Program-made: the position numbers and the translations under genes | Notes under the pieces: model-generated | Databases searched by the model: none | Told to the model about the DNA's origin: nothing | Seen by the model: the letters and a program-made list of their open reading frames with translations, nothing else | Assembly (NCBI RefSeq): GCF_014892575.1 | Contig: NZ_JADBGI010000033.1 | Coordinates: 1 to 56,896, forward strand | Source of the DNA: Nocardiopsis coralli | Lineage (GTDB): Bacteria; Actinomycetota; Actinomycetes; Streptosporangiales; Streptosporangiaceae | DNA: 56,896 nt | Direction of reading: 5' to 3' | Part shown: positions 25,323 to 35,157 of the stretch, one piece after another | Layout: every line of letters begins with the position of its first letter | Position numbering within the stretch: position 1 is the stretch's first letter

Positions 25323-27383
25323 ATGCACGGAGTGTACGTCGCCTCCAGCGACGCCGACAGCGACAAGCGCACCCTGGCACTGGGTATGGCCGAGCTGCTG
25401 TCCCGGACGGTCGACTCCGTCGGGGTGTTCCGGCCCATCGTTCCGACCGAGGGCCGCGACGCCCTCGTGGAGACCCTGCGGCGCCGCTTCGACGTGCGTG
25501 CCGCCTACGGGGACTGCACCGGCGTGACCTACGAACGCGCCCACGCCGACCCCGAGGCCGCGATGGAGGAGATCGTGGCCGGGTACTGGGCGCTGGCGGC
25601 GTCCTGTTCCGCGGTCGTGGTCGTGGGCACCGACTACACCGACGTCGGGACCTCCACCGAGTTCGCCTTCAACGCCCGGGTCGCCGCCAACCTCGGAACA
25701 CCGGTGCTGCTGGCGGTCTCGGGCGACGGCCACGACGCCGAGGCGGTGCACGGGGCCGTCGCCATCGCCGAGAACGAGCTCGACCGCGAGCACGCCACCC
25801 GCCTGGCCACGGTCGTGGACCGCGTCCCGTCCGACCGGGTGCGCGCCCTGAGGGAAGGGGCCGACGGCCGTTTCTACGTGCTCGCTGACGTGCCCGAGCT
25901 GACCGCGCCCAGCGTCCAGGACCTGCAGCGGTCCGCCGACGGGAAGCTGCTGTTCGGGGAGGCGCGCCGCACCGGACGCGAGGTCTCCGGGATCCTGGTC
26001 GCGGCGATGTCCCTGCCGCACGTGCTCGACCGCCTCACCGACGACTGCGCGGTGATCCTGCCCGCCGACCGGGCCGGTGCGATCCTCCCGGCGCTGATCT
26101 CGGCGCACACCTCCGCGGACTTCCCCTCCGTGGCGGCGGTCCTGCTCACCGGCGACGCCGACGCCGACATGCCCGAACCGGTGTGGCGCCTGCTGGCCGG
26201 CATGGACGTACGCATGCCCGTGGTCGCCACCAGCCTCGACACCTTCACCGCCGCGACCCGCCTGGACGGGGTGCGCGGGGGCCTGGCACCGATGCCGGAC
26301 AGCAGGATCGAGTCGGCCCTGGCCGCGTTCGCCGAGGCGGTCGACGGAGGCACCCTGCTCTCCCGGCTGAGCGTGGTGCGGTCGAGGGCCGTCACCCCGC
26401 TCATGTTCCAGTACACGCTGCTGTCCCGCGCGGCCGAGGACCGCCGGCACGTCGTGCTGCCCGAGGGCACCGACGAGCGGGTGCTGCGCGCCGCCGACCT
26501 GCTGCTGCGCCGGGACACCGTCGCCCTGACCCTGCTGGGCTCGCAGCGGGCGGTCCGGGCACGCGCCGACGACCTCGGCCTGGACCTCTCGCGCGCCGAC
26601 GTCGTCGACCCGGAGACCTCCGACCTGCGGGAGCGGTTCGCGGAGGAATACGCCCGGCTGCGCGCGCACAAGGGCGTCTCGGTCGAGCTGGCCCGAGACA
26701 CCGTGCGCGACGTGTCCTACTTCGGGACCCTGATGGTGCACGGCGGGCTGGCCGACGGCATGGTCTCCGGGGCCGCGCACACCACGGCGCAGACCATCCG
26801 GCCCTCGTTCGAGATCCTGCGCTCGGCCCTGGTCTCGAGCGTGTTCTTCATGTGCCTGGCCGACCGGGTGCTGGTCTACGGCGACTGTGCGGTCGTGCCG
26901 GACCCCACGGCCGAGCAGCTCGCCGAGATCGCGGTGGGCTCGGCCGCGACCGCGCAGCGCTTCGGTGTGGAACCCCGGGTGGCGATGCTGTCCTACTCCA
27001 CCGGGGCCTCGGGCACGGGCGCGGGGGTGGACAAGGTGCGCACCGCGACGACGCTGGCCCGCGAACGCCGTCCGGACCTGATGATCGAGGGCCCGATCCA
27101 GTACGACGCCGCGATCGACCCCGGGGTGGCCGCGGCCAAGCTCCCGGACAGCCGGGTGGCCGGGCGCGCGACCGTGTTCGTCGTGCCCGACCTCAACACC
27201 GGCAACACTCTGTACAAGGGGGTGCAGCGCAGCGCGGGCGCCGTCGCGGTCGGCCCGGTGCTGCAGGGGCTGCGCCGACCCGTCAACGACCTGTCGCGCG
27301 GTGCGACGGTGCAGGACATCGTCAACACCGTCGCGATCACCGCCGTCCAGGCCCAGCCCGTGGAGGGCGGCCCACAGGTGTGA
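25323..27383 (+). CDS. pta: Phosphate acetyltransferase
   Basis: A 686-residue enzyme interconverting acetyl-CoA and acetyl phosphate. The N-terminal P-loop-fold/DRTGG part covers about residues 1-340 and the PTA catalytic domain about 350-680 (VVLPEGTDERVLRAADLL, SYSTGASGTGAG, GPIQYDAAIDP, PDLNTGNTLYK). Length fits the long class II form. ATG 25323 follows GGGGGAG, 25 bases behind the GNAT gene. Acetate kinase, the usual partner, is not next to it. Confidence 0.93.
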   Translation: MHGVYVASSDADSDKRTLALGMAELLSRTVDSVGVFRPIVPTEGRDALVETLRRRFDVRAAYGDCTGVTYERAHADPEAAMEEIVAGYWALAASCSAVVVVGTDYTDVGTSTEFAFNARVAANLGTPVLLAVSGDGHDAEAVHGAVAIAENELDREHATRLATVVDRVPSDRVRALREGADGRFYVLADVPELTAPSVQDLQRSADGKLLFGEARRTGREVSGILVAAMSLPHVLDRLTDDCAVILPADRAGAILPALISAHTSADFPSVAAVLLTGDADADMPEPVWRLLAGMDVRMPVVATSLDTFTAATRLDGVRGGLAPMPDSRIESALAAFAEAVDGGTLLSRLSVVRSRAVTPLMFQYTLLSRAAEDRRHVVLPEGTDERVLRAADLLLRRDTVALTLLGSQRAVRARADDLGLDLSRADVVDPETSDLRERFAEEYARLRAHKGVSVELARDTVRDVSYFGTLMVHGGLADGMVSGAAHTTAQTIRPSFEILRSALVSSVFFMCLADRVLVYGDCAVVPDPTAEQLAEIAVGSAATAQRFGVEPRVAMLSYSTGASGTGAGVDKVRTATTLARERRPDLMIEGPIQYDAAIDPGVAAAKLPDSRVAGRATVFVVPDLNTGNTLYKGVQRSAGAVAVGPVLQGLRRPVNDLSRGATVQDIVNTVAITAVQAQPVEGGPQV

Positions 27384-27509
27384 ACCTCACGCGTCCTCGT
27401 CAGTTCGGGCGGGCGCACGCGCCGCGGGGGTCCGCGCCTCGCTAGCGTGGACGGGCCGTTCCGCCCCGCCTTTCCCGCCGCCCGCCACGCCCCCACCGGA
27501 GCACGCCCC

Positions 27510-28733
27510 ATGCCGCACAACCCCACCGGAGTCCGACGCCTGGGCCTGGCCCTGCTGCTGAGCCTGCTCGCGGTCCTGGGCCCGCTCAACATCGACATGT
27601 ACCTGCCCGGGTTCCCGGAGATCGCCGACGACCTCGGCGCCGGCGCCTCGCAGGTCCAGCTCAGCCTCACCACCTGCCTCATCGGCCTCGCCGTCGGGCA
27701 GGTCGTCGTCGGTCCGGTCAGCGACGCACGCGGGCGCCGGGGACCGCTCGTGGTGTCGCTGCTGCTGTTCGTGCTGGCGTCGGCCCTGTGTGCGCTGGCC
27801 CCGAACATCGCCGTGCTCGTCCTGGGGCGCTTCCTGCAGGGCTTCACCGCCTCCGCCGGGATCGTGCTCTCGCGCGCGGTGGTGCGCGACGTCTTCGACG
27901 GCACCGCCCTCACCAAGTTCTTCGCCCTGCTCATGGTGATCACCGCCGTCGCGCCGATGGTCGCGCCCGTGCTCGGGGGCGGCGTGCTGTGGCTGCCGTT
28001 CGGGACCTGGGAGACCATCTTCTGGACCCTGGCGCTGCTGGGCCTGGCCATCACCGTCGTGGTGGTGTTCGCCCTGCCGGAGACGCTCCCGCGCGAGCTG
28101 CGCATCCCCAGCGGCCTCGGGAGCACCCTGCGCACCATGGCGCAACTCCTGCGCGACCCGCGCTTCATGGGGTACGCGCTCATCGTCGGACTCGTGCACG
28201 GCGGCAGTTTCGCCTACGTCGCCGGGACCCCGTTCGTCTACCAGGACCTCTACGGGGTCGGACCGCAGACCTTCGGGGTGCTCTTCGGCGTCAACGGGCT
28301 CGCCCTGATCCTCGGCAGCCACCTCGTGGGACGGTTCAGCGACGCCGTCGGCGAGCGCACCCTGCTGCGCGTCGCGGTGACGACCGCGACGGCCGCCACC
28401 GGTGTGGTCCTGGTGACGACCGTCGTGCACGGGCCGTTGGCGGTGCTGGTCGCGGCGATCTTCCTCTACATGATCTGCATGGGCATGGTGCTCACCAGCA
28501 CCTTCACCCTCGCGATGGAGGGCCAGGAGGCCCGCGCCGGCAGCGCGAGCTCCCTGGTGGGCGCCCTGCCCATGCTCGTGGGCGCGGGCGTGGCCCCGCT
28601 GGTGGGCCTGGACGAGACCACCGCCGTACCCATGGGCGCGGTCCTGTTCACCACCGCCGCCCTCGGGTTGCTGGTGCTGCTCACCCTGGTGCGCACTGGG
28701 GAGGCCCGCCGCGCGGTCCCCGACCCCGCCTGA
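27510..28733 (+). CDS. Bcr/CflA-type multidrug efflux MFS transporter
   Basis: A 407-residue protein with about 12 membrane segments. NIDMYLPGFPEIADDLG near the N-terminus and GPVSDARGRRGPL (MFS motif A) are typical of the Bcr/CflA drug exporter branch, and VLSRAVVRDVF matches its family motif. ATG 27510 follows CGGAG. The frame is open to 27447 but that stretch is Arg/Pro-rich. It converges on the ABC operon with a 27-base gap. Confidence 0.88.
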   Translation: MPHNPTGVRRLGLALLLSLLAVLGPLNIDMYLPGFPEIADDLGAGASQVQLSLTTCLIGLAVGQVVVGPVSDARGRRGPLVVSLLLFVLASALCALAPNIAVLVLGRFLQGFTASAGIVLSRAVVRDVFDGTALTKFFALLMVITAVAPMVAPVLGGGVLWLPFGTWETIFWTLALLGLAITVVVVFALPETLPRELRIPSGLGSTLRTMAQLLRDPRFMGYALIVGLVHGGSFAYVAGTPFVYQDLYGVGPQTFGVLFGVNGLALILGSHLVGRFSDAVGERTLLRVAVTTATAATGVVLVTTVVHGPLAVLVAAIFLYMICMGMVLTSTFTLAMEGQEARAGSASSLVGALPMLVGAGVAPLVGLDETTAVPMGAVLFTTAALGLLVLLTLVRTGEARRAVPDPA

Positions 28734-28760
28734 ACGGGCCGGGGCCGGGGACCGTTCCGA

Positions 28761-30347
28761 TCAGCCGCCGGCAGCGGCCGGTTCGAAGTCCGGGGTGTCG
28801 GCGATGAGCGCACGGGTGTATTCGTGCTCGGGCGCGGACATGATCTGCCCGACGGTGCCCTGCTCGGCGATCCGTCCGCCCTGGAGGATCGCAACACGCT
28901 CGGCGATGTTGGAGACCAGGGCGATGTTGTGGGTGACGAACAGCAGCGCCATCCCCTCGTCCTGGAGCCCGCGCAGGAGCGCGACGATCTCCGACTGCAC
29001 CGACACGTCCAGCGCCGAGGTGATCTCGTCACAGATCAGCAGGTCGGGGCGGGTGGCCACCGCGCGGGCGATGCACACGCGCTGGCGCTCGCCGCCGCTG
29101 AGCTGCTCCGGGTAACGGTCGGCGTAGGACGCGGGCAGCGCGGCCTTCTCGAGCGCCTCGGCCACCACGCCGTCGGCGTCGATGGGCCGGCCCACCAGAT
29201 GCCGGTAGGGGCCCAGGATCTGGTCGCGAACCCGCTTGCGGGGGTTGAGCGCCTCGTACGGGTTCTGGAACACGTACTGGATCCGCCGCCGCTGCTCGGC
29301 CGTGCGCCGGTAGCTGCTCGTGGCCAGCTGGGCGCCGTCGAAGAGCACCTCGCCGGTGAACTCGTGGTGCAGCCCGGCCAGCGAGCGCGACAGGGTCGTC
29401 TTGCCGGAACCGGACTCGCCCAGCAGGGCCACGCACTCGCCGGGGGAGACCGACACGTCGATGTCCTCCAGCACACGCGTGCGCCCGTACCCCGCGGCCA
29501 GACCCGAGACCCGCAGCAGCGGTTCGGGGCCCTCGCCCGGGTCCTCGTGCCCGCTCGTGCGCAGTAGCGGGACGGCCGCCAGCAGTTTGCGGGTGTAGGG
29601 GTGTTCTGGCGCGGACAGCACTTCCTGGGCGTCGCCGCGTTCGACGATCTCGCCCCGGTACATCACCGCGATCTCGTCGGCCAGGTCGGCGACCACGGCC
29701 ATGTCGTGGCTGATGTAGACCCCGGCCGTGCCGTAGTCGCGGGTCATGGCCCGGATGGTTTCCAGGACGTGCTTCTGCGTGGTCACGTCCAACCCGGTCG
29801 TCGGCTCGTCCAGCACGATGACGTCGGGGCGGCCCACGAAGGCCATCGCGATCGCCACACGCTGCTGCTGGCCGCCGGAGAGCTGGTGCGGGTACCGGCG
29901 CAGGAACGCGTTGTCGTCGGGCAGCGCGACCTCGCGCAGCACCTCGCGCACCCGCGCGTTCGCCTCCGCCTTGCTCAGCGAGCCGTCGTGCAGGGCCTCG
30001 GCGAGCTGCACGCCCAGGCGCAGCGCCGGGTTGAGCGCCGAGGCGGGCGACTGCGGGATGTAGGCCACCGCCCGGCCCCGCAGTTCACGCACGCCGCGTT
30101 CGTCCAGGTCGGTGAGGTCGTGCCCGGCCACCACGAGGCGGCCCGAGGTGATCTCGGTGGCGCGCTTGCAGTGCGCCAGCAGCGACAGCCCCAGCGTGGT
30201 CTTGCCGGAACCGGACTCGCCCACCAGGCCGAGGATCCGCCCGCGTCCCACGCCGACGGACACGTCGCTGATGATCTCCACGTCGGAGGGGCGGCCGATG
30301 ACGGTCAGCCCTTCGACGCTCAGTGCGGTGCTGTGTTCGTCGGTCAC
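28761..30347 (-). CDS. Fused dual-ATPase subunit of a peptide/nickel-type ABC importer
   Basis: A 528-residue cytoplasmic protein with two complete ABC ATPase domains. The first has GESGSGKTT, LSGGQQQR and VIVLDEPT; the second has GESGSGKTT, LSGGERQR and LLICDEIT. The domains correspond to DppD and DppF of dipeptide importers, here on one chain. The GTG start overlaps the preceding permease stop (GTGA). The second Walker B reads DEIT, with the catalytic Glu kept. Confidence 0.92.
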   Translation of the reverse strand: MTDEHSTALSVEGLTVIGRPSDVEIISDVSVGVGRGRILGLVGESGSGKTTLGLSLLAHCKRATEITSGRLVVAGHDLTDLDERGVRELRGRAVAYIPQSPASALNPALRLGVQLAEALHDGSLSKAEANARVREVLREVALPDDNAFLRRYPHQLSGGQQQRVAIAMAFVGRPDVIVLDEPTTGLDVTTQKHVLETIRAMTRDYGTAGVYISHDMAVVADLADEIAVMYRGEIVERGDAQEVLSAPEHPYTRKLLAAVPLLRTSGHEDPGEGPEPLLRVSGLAAGYGRTRVLEDIDVSVSPGECVALLGESGSGKTTLSRSLAGLHHEFTGEVLFDGAQLATSSYRRTAEQRRRIQYVFQNPYEALNPRKRVRDQILGPYRHLVGRPIDADGVVAEALEKAALPASYADRYPEQLSGGERQRVCIARAVATRPDLLICDEITSALDVSVQSEIVALLRGLQDEGMALLFVTHNIALVSNIAERVAILQGGRIAEQGTVGQIMSAPEHEYTRALIADTPDFEPAAAGG

Positions 30348-31222
30348 TTCTGGACCCCCCGGTCGATGCCGATCGACGCACGCGAGAGCCCGTCGGTGAC
30401 GAGGTTCGCGCCGATGGTCAGGATCGCGATCGCGGTCACGGGCAGCGCGACGGCCCACGGCTGCACGCCCATGCCCTGCCGGTTCTCGTTGATCATCAGG
30501 CCCCAGTCGGCCGTGGGCGGCTGCAGGCCCATGCCGAGGAACCCGAGCACCGCGACCACACCGATGGAGTAGGTCAGGCGCAGGCCCAGCTCCACCAGGA
30601 GCGGGCTGGTCACGTTCGGCAGGATCTCGAAGGCCATGATGCGGTGGCGCGGAAGCCCGATCGCCTCGGCGGCCTTGACGTAGTCCTGCTCGATGACCTT
30701 GCGGGTCGCCTCGCGGATCACCCGGGCCACACGCGGCATGTGCGAGACGGCGATGACCGCCACGATCAGCCAGGGCTGCGGTCCCAGGATCGACATCACC
30801 AGCAGTGCGGCGATGAGCTGCGGGAAGGCCAGCAGCACGTCGTTGGTGCGCATGAGGACGTCGTCGAGCCAGCCGCGCTGATACCCGGCGATGATGCCGA
30901 TGACGGTGCCGGCGAGCACACCGATACCGGCGGAAGCCAGCGCCAGGAGCAGCAGGGTCCAGCCGCCCCACAGGAACCGGGTCAGGACGTCGCGTCCGCG
31001 CTCGTCGCCGCCGAACAGCGCGCCGTCCACGCCCGTCTCGAACGGTTTGGCGACGAACTCGGTCGGCGAGTACGGGGCCACGAACGGGCCCAGCACGGCG
31101 ATCAGGACGATGAGACCGGTCAGGGCCACCCCCACCTTCGTGCGGCCGTAACCCCACGCGGTGCGGAACAGTCCGGGGCCGCGGTCCCGTCCGGTCGTGG
31201 TCTCGGTCGAAGGCTCACTCAT
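30344..31222 (-). CDS. ABC importer permease, DppC/OppC type
   Basis: A 292-residue membrane protein with an N-terminal cytoplasmic part and about six segments. GGDERGRDVLTRFLWG is the characteristic OppC/DppC N-terminal motif, and the ATPase-contacting EAA loop is IREATRKVIEQDYVKAAEAIGLPRHRI. The ATG overlaps the stop of the preceding permease (ATGA), so translation is probably coupled. Confidence 0.92.
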   Translation of the reverse strand: MSEPSTETTTGRDRGPGLFRTAWGYGRTKVGVALTGLIVLIAVLGPFVAPYSPTEFVAKPFETGVDGALFGGDERGRDVLTRFLWGGWTLLLLALASAGIGVLAGTVIGIIAGYQRGWLDDVLMRTNDVLLAFPQLIAALLVMSILGPQPWLIVAVIAVSHMPRVARVIREATRKVIEQDYVKAAEAIGLPRHRIMAFEILPNVTSPLLVELGLRLTYSIGVVAVLGFLGMGLQPPTADWGLMINENRQGMGVQPWAVALPVTAIAILTIGANLVTDGLSRASIGIDRGVQK

Positions 31223-32154
31223 CGGTTCGCGACCCTCACCTTCGGGTTGGCCGCCAGCCCGATCACGTCGGCGATCAGGTTGACCACGATGTAGACCCCG
31301 GCGATGAGCAGGACGGACGCCTGGATCAGCGGCACGTCGCGGTTCTCGATGGCGTCCATGAGGACCTTGCCGACGCCGGGGAAGTTGAACAGGAACTCGA
31401 TGGCCACGACACCGCCGGCCAGCCAGGCCAGCTGCAGCGCGACCACCTGGGCGACGGGGCCGATGGCGTTGGGGGCGGCGTGGCGCCACAGCACGGTCCG
31501 CTCGCCCATGCCCTTCAGGCGGGCCTGCTGGACGTACTCGCTCTCCAGGACCTCGATCATGGTCGCCCGCATCATGCGCACGATGGGCGGGGCGACGGCG
31601 AGGGAGAGCGTGAGCACGGGCAGGATCCACTGGTCGATGCCGCCCTCACGGGCGTAGACCGACGGGAACAGGTCGAGCCCGCCCGGCCCGAGCAGCAGGA
31701 TCAGCAGGATGCCGACCACGAACTCGGGGATCGAGGCGATGACCAGCGTGCCCATGGACGCGGTGTGGTCGAAGGACCGGTCGCGGCGCAGGGCGCTGAA
31801 CGCGCCGACGAAGAGCGCGATCGGGGTGGCCACGAGCGCGGCCCACCCCATGAGGGTCAGCGAGTTCATGACCGGTTCGGCCAGGAACTCGGCGACGGGT
31901 TGCCGGTTGGAGAAGGACGTGCCGAGGTCCCCCTGCACGACACCCTGCAGCCACTGCAGGTACTGCACGGCCACGGGTTCGTTCAGGGAGAGCTGTTGGC
32001 GCAGCGCTTCCACACGTTCGGGTGTGGCGTCGCGGCCCAGGATCTGGAGGGCCGCGTCGCCGGGCAGGGCCTGCGTGGCCGCGAAGACCACGAGGGAGAC
32101 CGCCCAGAGCGTGAGTGCGCCGAAGAAGAGGCGGACGGCGATCAATCGGGACAT
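31219..32154 (-). CDS. ABC importer permease, DppB/OppB type
   Basis: A 311-residue membrane protein with about six segments. ATQALPGDAALQILG matches the N-terminal OppB/DppB motif, and the EAA loop is IEVLESEYVQQARLKGMGERTVL. It pairs with the DppC-type protein to form the channel. It lies 77 bases after the binding-protein gene. Confidence 0.92.
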   Translation of the reverse strand: MSRLIAVRLFFGALTLWAVSLVVFAATQALPGDAALQILGRDATPERVEALRQQLSLNEPVAVQYLQWLQGVVQGDLGTSFSNRQPVAEFLAEPVMNSLTLMGWAALVATPIALFVGAFSALRRDRSFDHTASMGTLVIASIPEFVVGILLILLLGPGGLDLFPSVYAREGGIDQWILPVLTLSLAVAPPIVRMMRATMIEVLESEYVQQARLKGMGERTVLWRHAAPNAIGPVAQVVALQLAWLAGGVVAIEFLFNFPGVGKVLMDAIENRDVPLIQASVLLIAGVYIVVNLIADVIGLAANPKVRVANR

Positions 32155-32231
32155 GGTGAACCCTTGGTTGTCACGAGCACAGGCTGGGAACCGGCCCCCG
32201 GAGCGCGGCGGCTCACGGGGGGCCGGACCTC

Positions 32232-33839
32232 CTAGGCCTGGTCGAGCCACATGGTGTGGAAGGCGTAGGACCCGAGCGGGTGGCCCGAGACGGCGGGCTT
32301 CAGCCCGTGCACGTGGGTGCCGTGGCCGTCCAGGAGGTTGACGAAGCCCCAGACGATGTAGCCGCCCTCCTCGTACTCGACCCTCTGGGCCTCGCGCAGG
32401 AGCTCGTTGCGCTCGTCCTCGTCGGCGGTGGTGCGGGCCTCCTCGAGGGCCTCCAGCCACTCCTCGTTCTCGCCCCACATCGTCTCGTTGTAGGGGGCGC
32501 CGACGACGGAACCCTGCGCGGCCTGGGTGATGTAGTGGCGCGCGCTCCAGAAGTCCTGGCCGAAGGCGTAGGGGAAGCCCTCTTCCTCGTTCCAGTAGTC
32601 GCTGGCGTTGACGCGGCGCAGGTTCACGGTGACGCCGGCCTCGCGCGCCTGCTCCTGGAAGACCTCGGCGGAGGCGACCACGCCCGCGCTGATGTCGCCG
32701 GTGACGAGCTCGACCTCCAGGTCGTCCTCGTACCCGGCGTCGGCCAGCAGTTCCCGGGCCTTCTCGATGTCCTGCTCGCGCTGGTCGAAGTCCTCGGGGT
32801 AGGACGGGTCCATGCGGGCGTACATGTCGTTGCCGACCTGCCCGTAGCCGGCCAGGGCCTGGTCGATCATCTCCTGGCGGTCGACGATGAGGCGGAAGGC
32901 CTGGCGCACGCGCACGTCGTCGAAGGGCTCCTCGTCCACGCGCATGGTGAAGGGCAGCCACATGCCGGTCTCGGACTCCATGATGTCCAGGGAGTCGTTG
33001 CCCTCGAGCACGGACACCTGAGAGTGCGGGACCTGAGTGATGATGTCGACGTTGTCGCTGGTGAGCGCGTTGACCCGGGCGTCGTCCTCGGGGAAGTTCA
33101 CGATCTCGAGCTCGTCGACGTAGGGCTGGTCCTCGATGTGGAAGCCCTCGTGGCGCTCGAAGAGGCTGTACTCGCCGACGACGAACTCGGAGTACTTGAA
33201 GGGACCGCAGCCGACGGGGCTCTCGGGGTCGTAGCCCTCGGGCACGATCGCGTTGTAGTACTCCGCGAGTGCCTCGGGCAGGGTGACCAGGGGCTCGTCG
33301 ACGTGGATGCGCACGGTGCGCTCGTCGACGGCCTCGAGCTTGTCGGGGTCCACGCCGGGCATGTCGCCGGCGCCGCGCATCGGGTCGTCGGGGTCGAGGA
33401 TGCGCTTGAGGGAGAAGACGACGTCGTCGGCGGTGACGGGGGAGTCGTCGTGGAAGGTCAGGCCCTCCTTGAGCACGAGCGTCCACTCGGTGCCGTCGTC
33501 GCCCTCGGGCTCCAGGGACTCGGCGAGGTAGGGCTCGATGGTGCCGTCGTAGTCGTAGCGCATCAGCGACGCGTAGAGGGCGTAGTTGCGTGCGATGTCG
33601 ACGTTGTCGGTGGGGTCGTGCGCGTCGAGGGTGTCGCTGGCGCCGCCGCCGGCCACACCGACACGCAGGCGGCCGCCCTGCTGGGGTTCGCCGTCGCCCG
33701 ATCCGCCGGAACCGGAGTCGCTGCCGCAGGCGACCAGGACCGGGGCGACCGCTGCGCCGGCCGCGGAGGCCTTGAGGACGCTGCGCCGGCTCGTGAACGG
33801 GTTGATGCTGAAGGGCTTGTCGTTGTGCTCGGACGTCAA
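32232..33839 (-). CDS. Peptide/nickel-type substrate-binding lipoprotein
   Basis: A 535-residue SBP family 5 protein. The N-terminus has RRSVLKASAAGAAVAPVLVAC: a twin-arginine motif followed by a lipobox, so it is probably a Tat-exported lipoprotein. The mature domain carries family features such as EGLTFHDDSPVTADDVVFSL and DVRVRQAFRLIVDRQEMI. A TTG start at 33839 is chosen because GAGGTG lies just before it; the open frame to 33980 has no such site. It heads the four-gene import operon. The ligand cannot be read from sequence. Confidence 0.9.
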   Translation of the reverse strand: MTSEHNDKPFSINPFTSRRSVLKASAAGAAVAPVLVACGSDSGSGGSGDGEPQQGGRLRVGVAGGGASDTLDAHDPTDNVDIARNYALYASLMRYDYDGTIEPYLAESLEPEGDDGTEWTLVLKEGLTFHDDSPVTADDVVFSLKRILDPDDPMRGAGDMPGVDPDKLEAVDERTVRIHVDEPLVTLPEALAEYYNAIVPEGYDPESPVGCGPFKYSEFVVGEYSLFERHEGFHIEDQPYVDELEIVNFPEDDARVNALTSDNVDIITQVPHSQVSVLEGNDSLDIMESETGMWLPFTMRVDEEPFDDVRVRQAFRLIVDRQEMIDQALAGYGQVGNDMYARMDPSYPEDFDQREQDIEKARELLADAGYEDDLEVELVTGDISAGVVASAEVFQEQAREAGVTVNLRRVNASDYWNEEEGFPYAFGQDFWSARHYITQAAQGSVVGAPYNETMWGENEEWLEALEEARTTADEDERNELLREAQRVEYEEGGYIVWGFVNLLDGHGTHVHGLKPAVSGHPLGSYAFHTMWLDQA

Positions 33840-34534
33840 GGGACACCTCGGTGGGACGGGGACAGGACTGTCGCCTGCCGCAGGGGAGGTGCCCCGGGGT
33901 GGGCACAGGGGGCGGTGCGGCATCGACCTCGAAAGATCCTTGTTCGCCCCGTCGAAAGCGTCAAACCGCCGTTTCGCCACTCTCTGTGTTCGTGGTAGGC
34001 CTTTGTGCGGGTGTGTCCACCAACGGGAAGGTCGACGGCCAGAACTTCTGTGCCCTGGGCGTTTGCGCGCTCACCCTCGGGTGTCATTCGCAGGCTCACG
34101 TGCACGTCTCCTGTACTCCGGGTCCACTGTTGACGCACCGTGGCCACCCCGGGTTTGTGTCCCAACCGATGTCGTCGGGTGGCGGAACCGTGGTGTTTAA
34201 CCCGCCGATTACCACCCCGGTGGGTTCGGGTGGTTGACTGGTCGGTTTATCGGACGCCCGGCCGCGGGGCGGTGGTCGTTCCCGGTCGGAGGGGGCCTCG
34301 GTGCCGATGCGCAGCCCGCGCGTGGATTAACTACGTGTTACACATCACATGCGGGAGGCTGGGTTCGGGGCTGTTTCCTTGGCGGACATCGGGGAGGACA
34401 CGGAGCGGGACTTTGTGGCCCGGGCCCGGTGGCGCGAACCCCGGTGTGCTGTGCTTGAGGCAGTACACCCTTGTCTAAGGTGAGTGGCAGGCGGCGCGAC
34501 CCGCGCGCCCGACGCGGGTGATTGGAGTGACCGG
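33840..34534. other. 695 bp intergenic region between divergent transcripts
   Basis: It must contain the promoter of the ABC operon (minus) and that of the RsbW-like gene (plus). It is less GC-rich in places, for example near 34195 (GTGTTTAACCCG) and 34326 (GATTAACTACG, then GTTACACATCACATG). ACCACCC at 34211-34217 and GGGTGGT at 34228-34234 form a hairpin. Short frames exist on both strands, but none has a ribosome binding site with a recognisable protein. Confidence 0.4.
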
Positions 34535-35032
34535 ATGGCTGAGGCGAGGCAACTCCGGGACTACGTTCCCGCGGACAGCACGGCAGGGGTCGCGTCGACG
34601 ATCGAGACGGGGGAGCTCACCGGCGGATCCACCGACCACACCGTGTGGAGCTGCGCCGGAAACCTCACCGCAGTGCGGTCGATCCGCGCCCGCGTCCGCG
34701 AGTTCCTCAGCGGCATGGGCCACGGCGACGGCGCTCTCGACGACGCAGAACTGGCCGTGAGCGAGCTGGCGACCAACGCCCTGCTGCACTCGCGTTCCGG
34801 GCAGAGCGGCGGCGTCATGACCCTCTTCATCCGCTCCGACGGGGCCCGTCTGCGTGTGGCCGTCGCCGACCAGGGCGAACGCGAGTCCGACACCGACGGG
34901 CACAGCCGCGACGACGGCGAGGACTTCGGACGCGGCAAGCTCATCGTCGACAGCTGCGCCAGCCGTAGCGGTGAGTACACCAGCGAGACGACGCACGTGG
35001 CCTGGTTCGAGATCGACGACGCCCGGGCCTGA
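34535..35032 (+). CDS. RsbW-like ATP-binding protein (HATPase_c_2)
   Basis: A 165-residue protein with a GHKL ATPase domain: N box ELAVSELATNALLHS, G1 box VAVADQG and a later DFGRGKLIVDSCAS. Proteins of this size are anti-sigma-factor kinases or orphan regulators and are very numerous in actinomycetes. There is no partner sigma factor or antagonist next to it. ATG 34535 follows GGAGTGA. Confidence 0.85.
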   Translation: MAEARQLRDYVPADSTAGVASTIETGELTGGSTDHTVWSCAGNLTAVRSIRARVREFLSGMGHGDGALDDAELAVSELATNALLHSRSGQSGGVMTLFIRSDGARLRVAVADQGERESDTDGHSRDDGEDFGRGKLIVDSCASRSGEYTSETTHVAWFEIDDARA

Positions 35033-35157
35033 TCCGCCTCCCCGACGCGGACCGGGTACCCGGGCGTCCCCCTGTGTCGTTCCCCCTGTGTGCCCCGTCC
35101 TCCGTGGACGGGTCCCTGTGCGGCCGGGCCCCGATCCCCGAGGCCGCCCCCGTGGCC

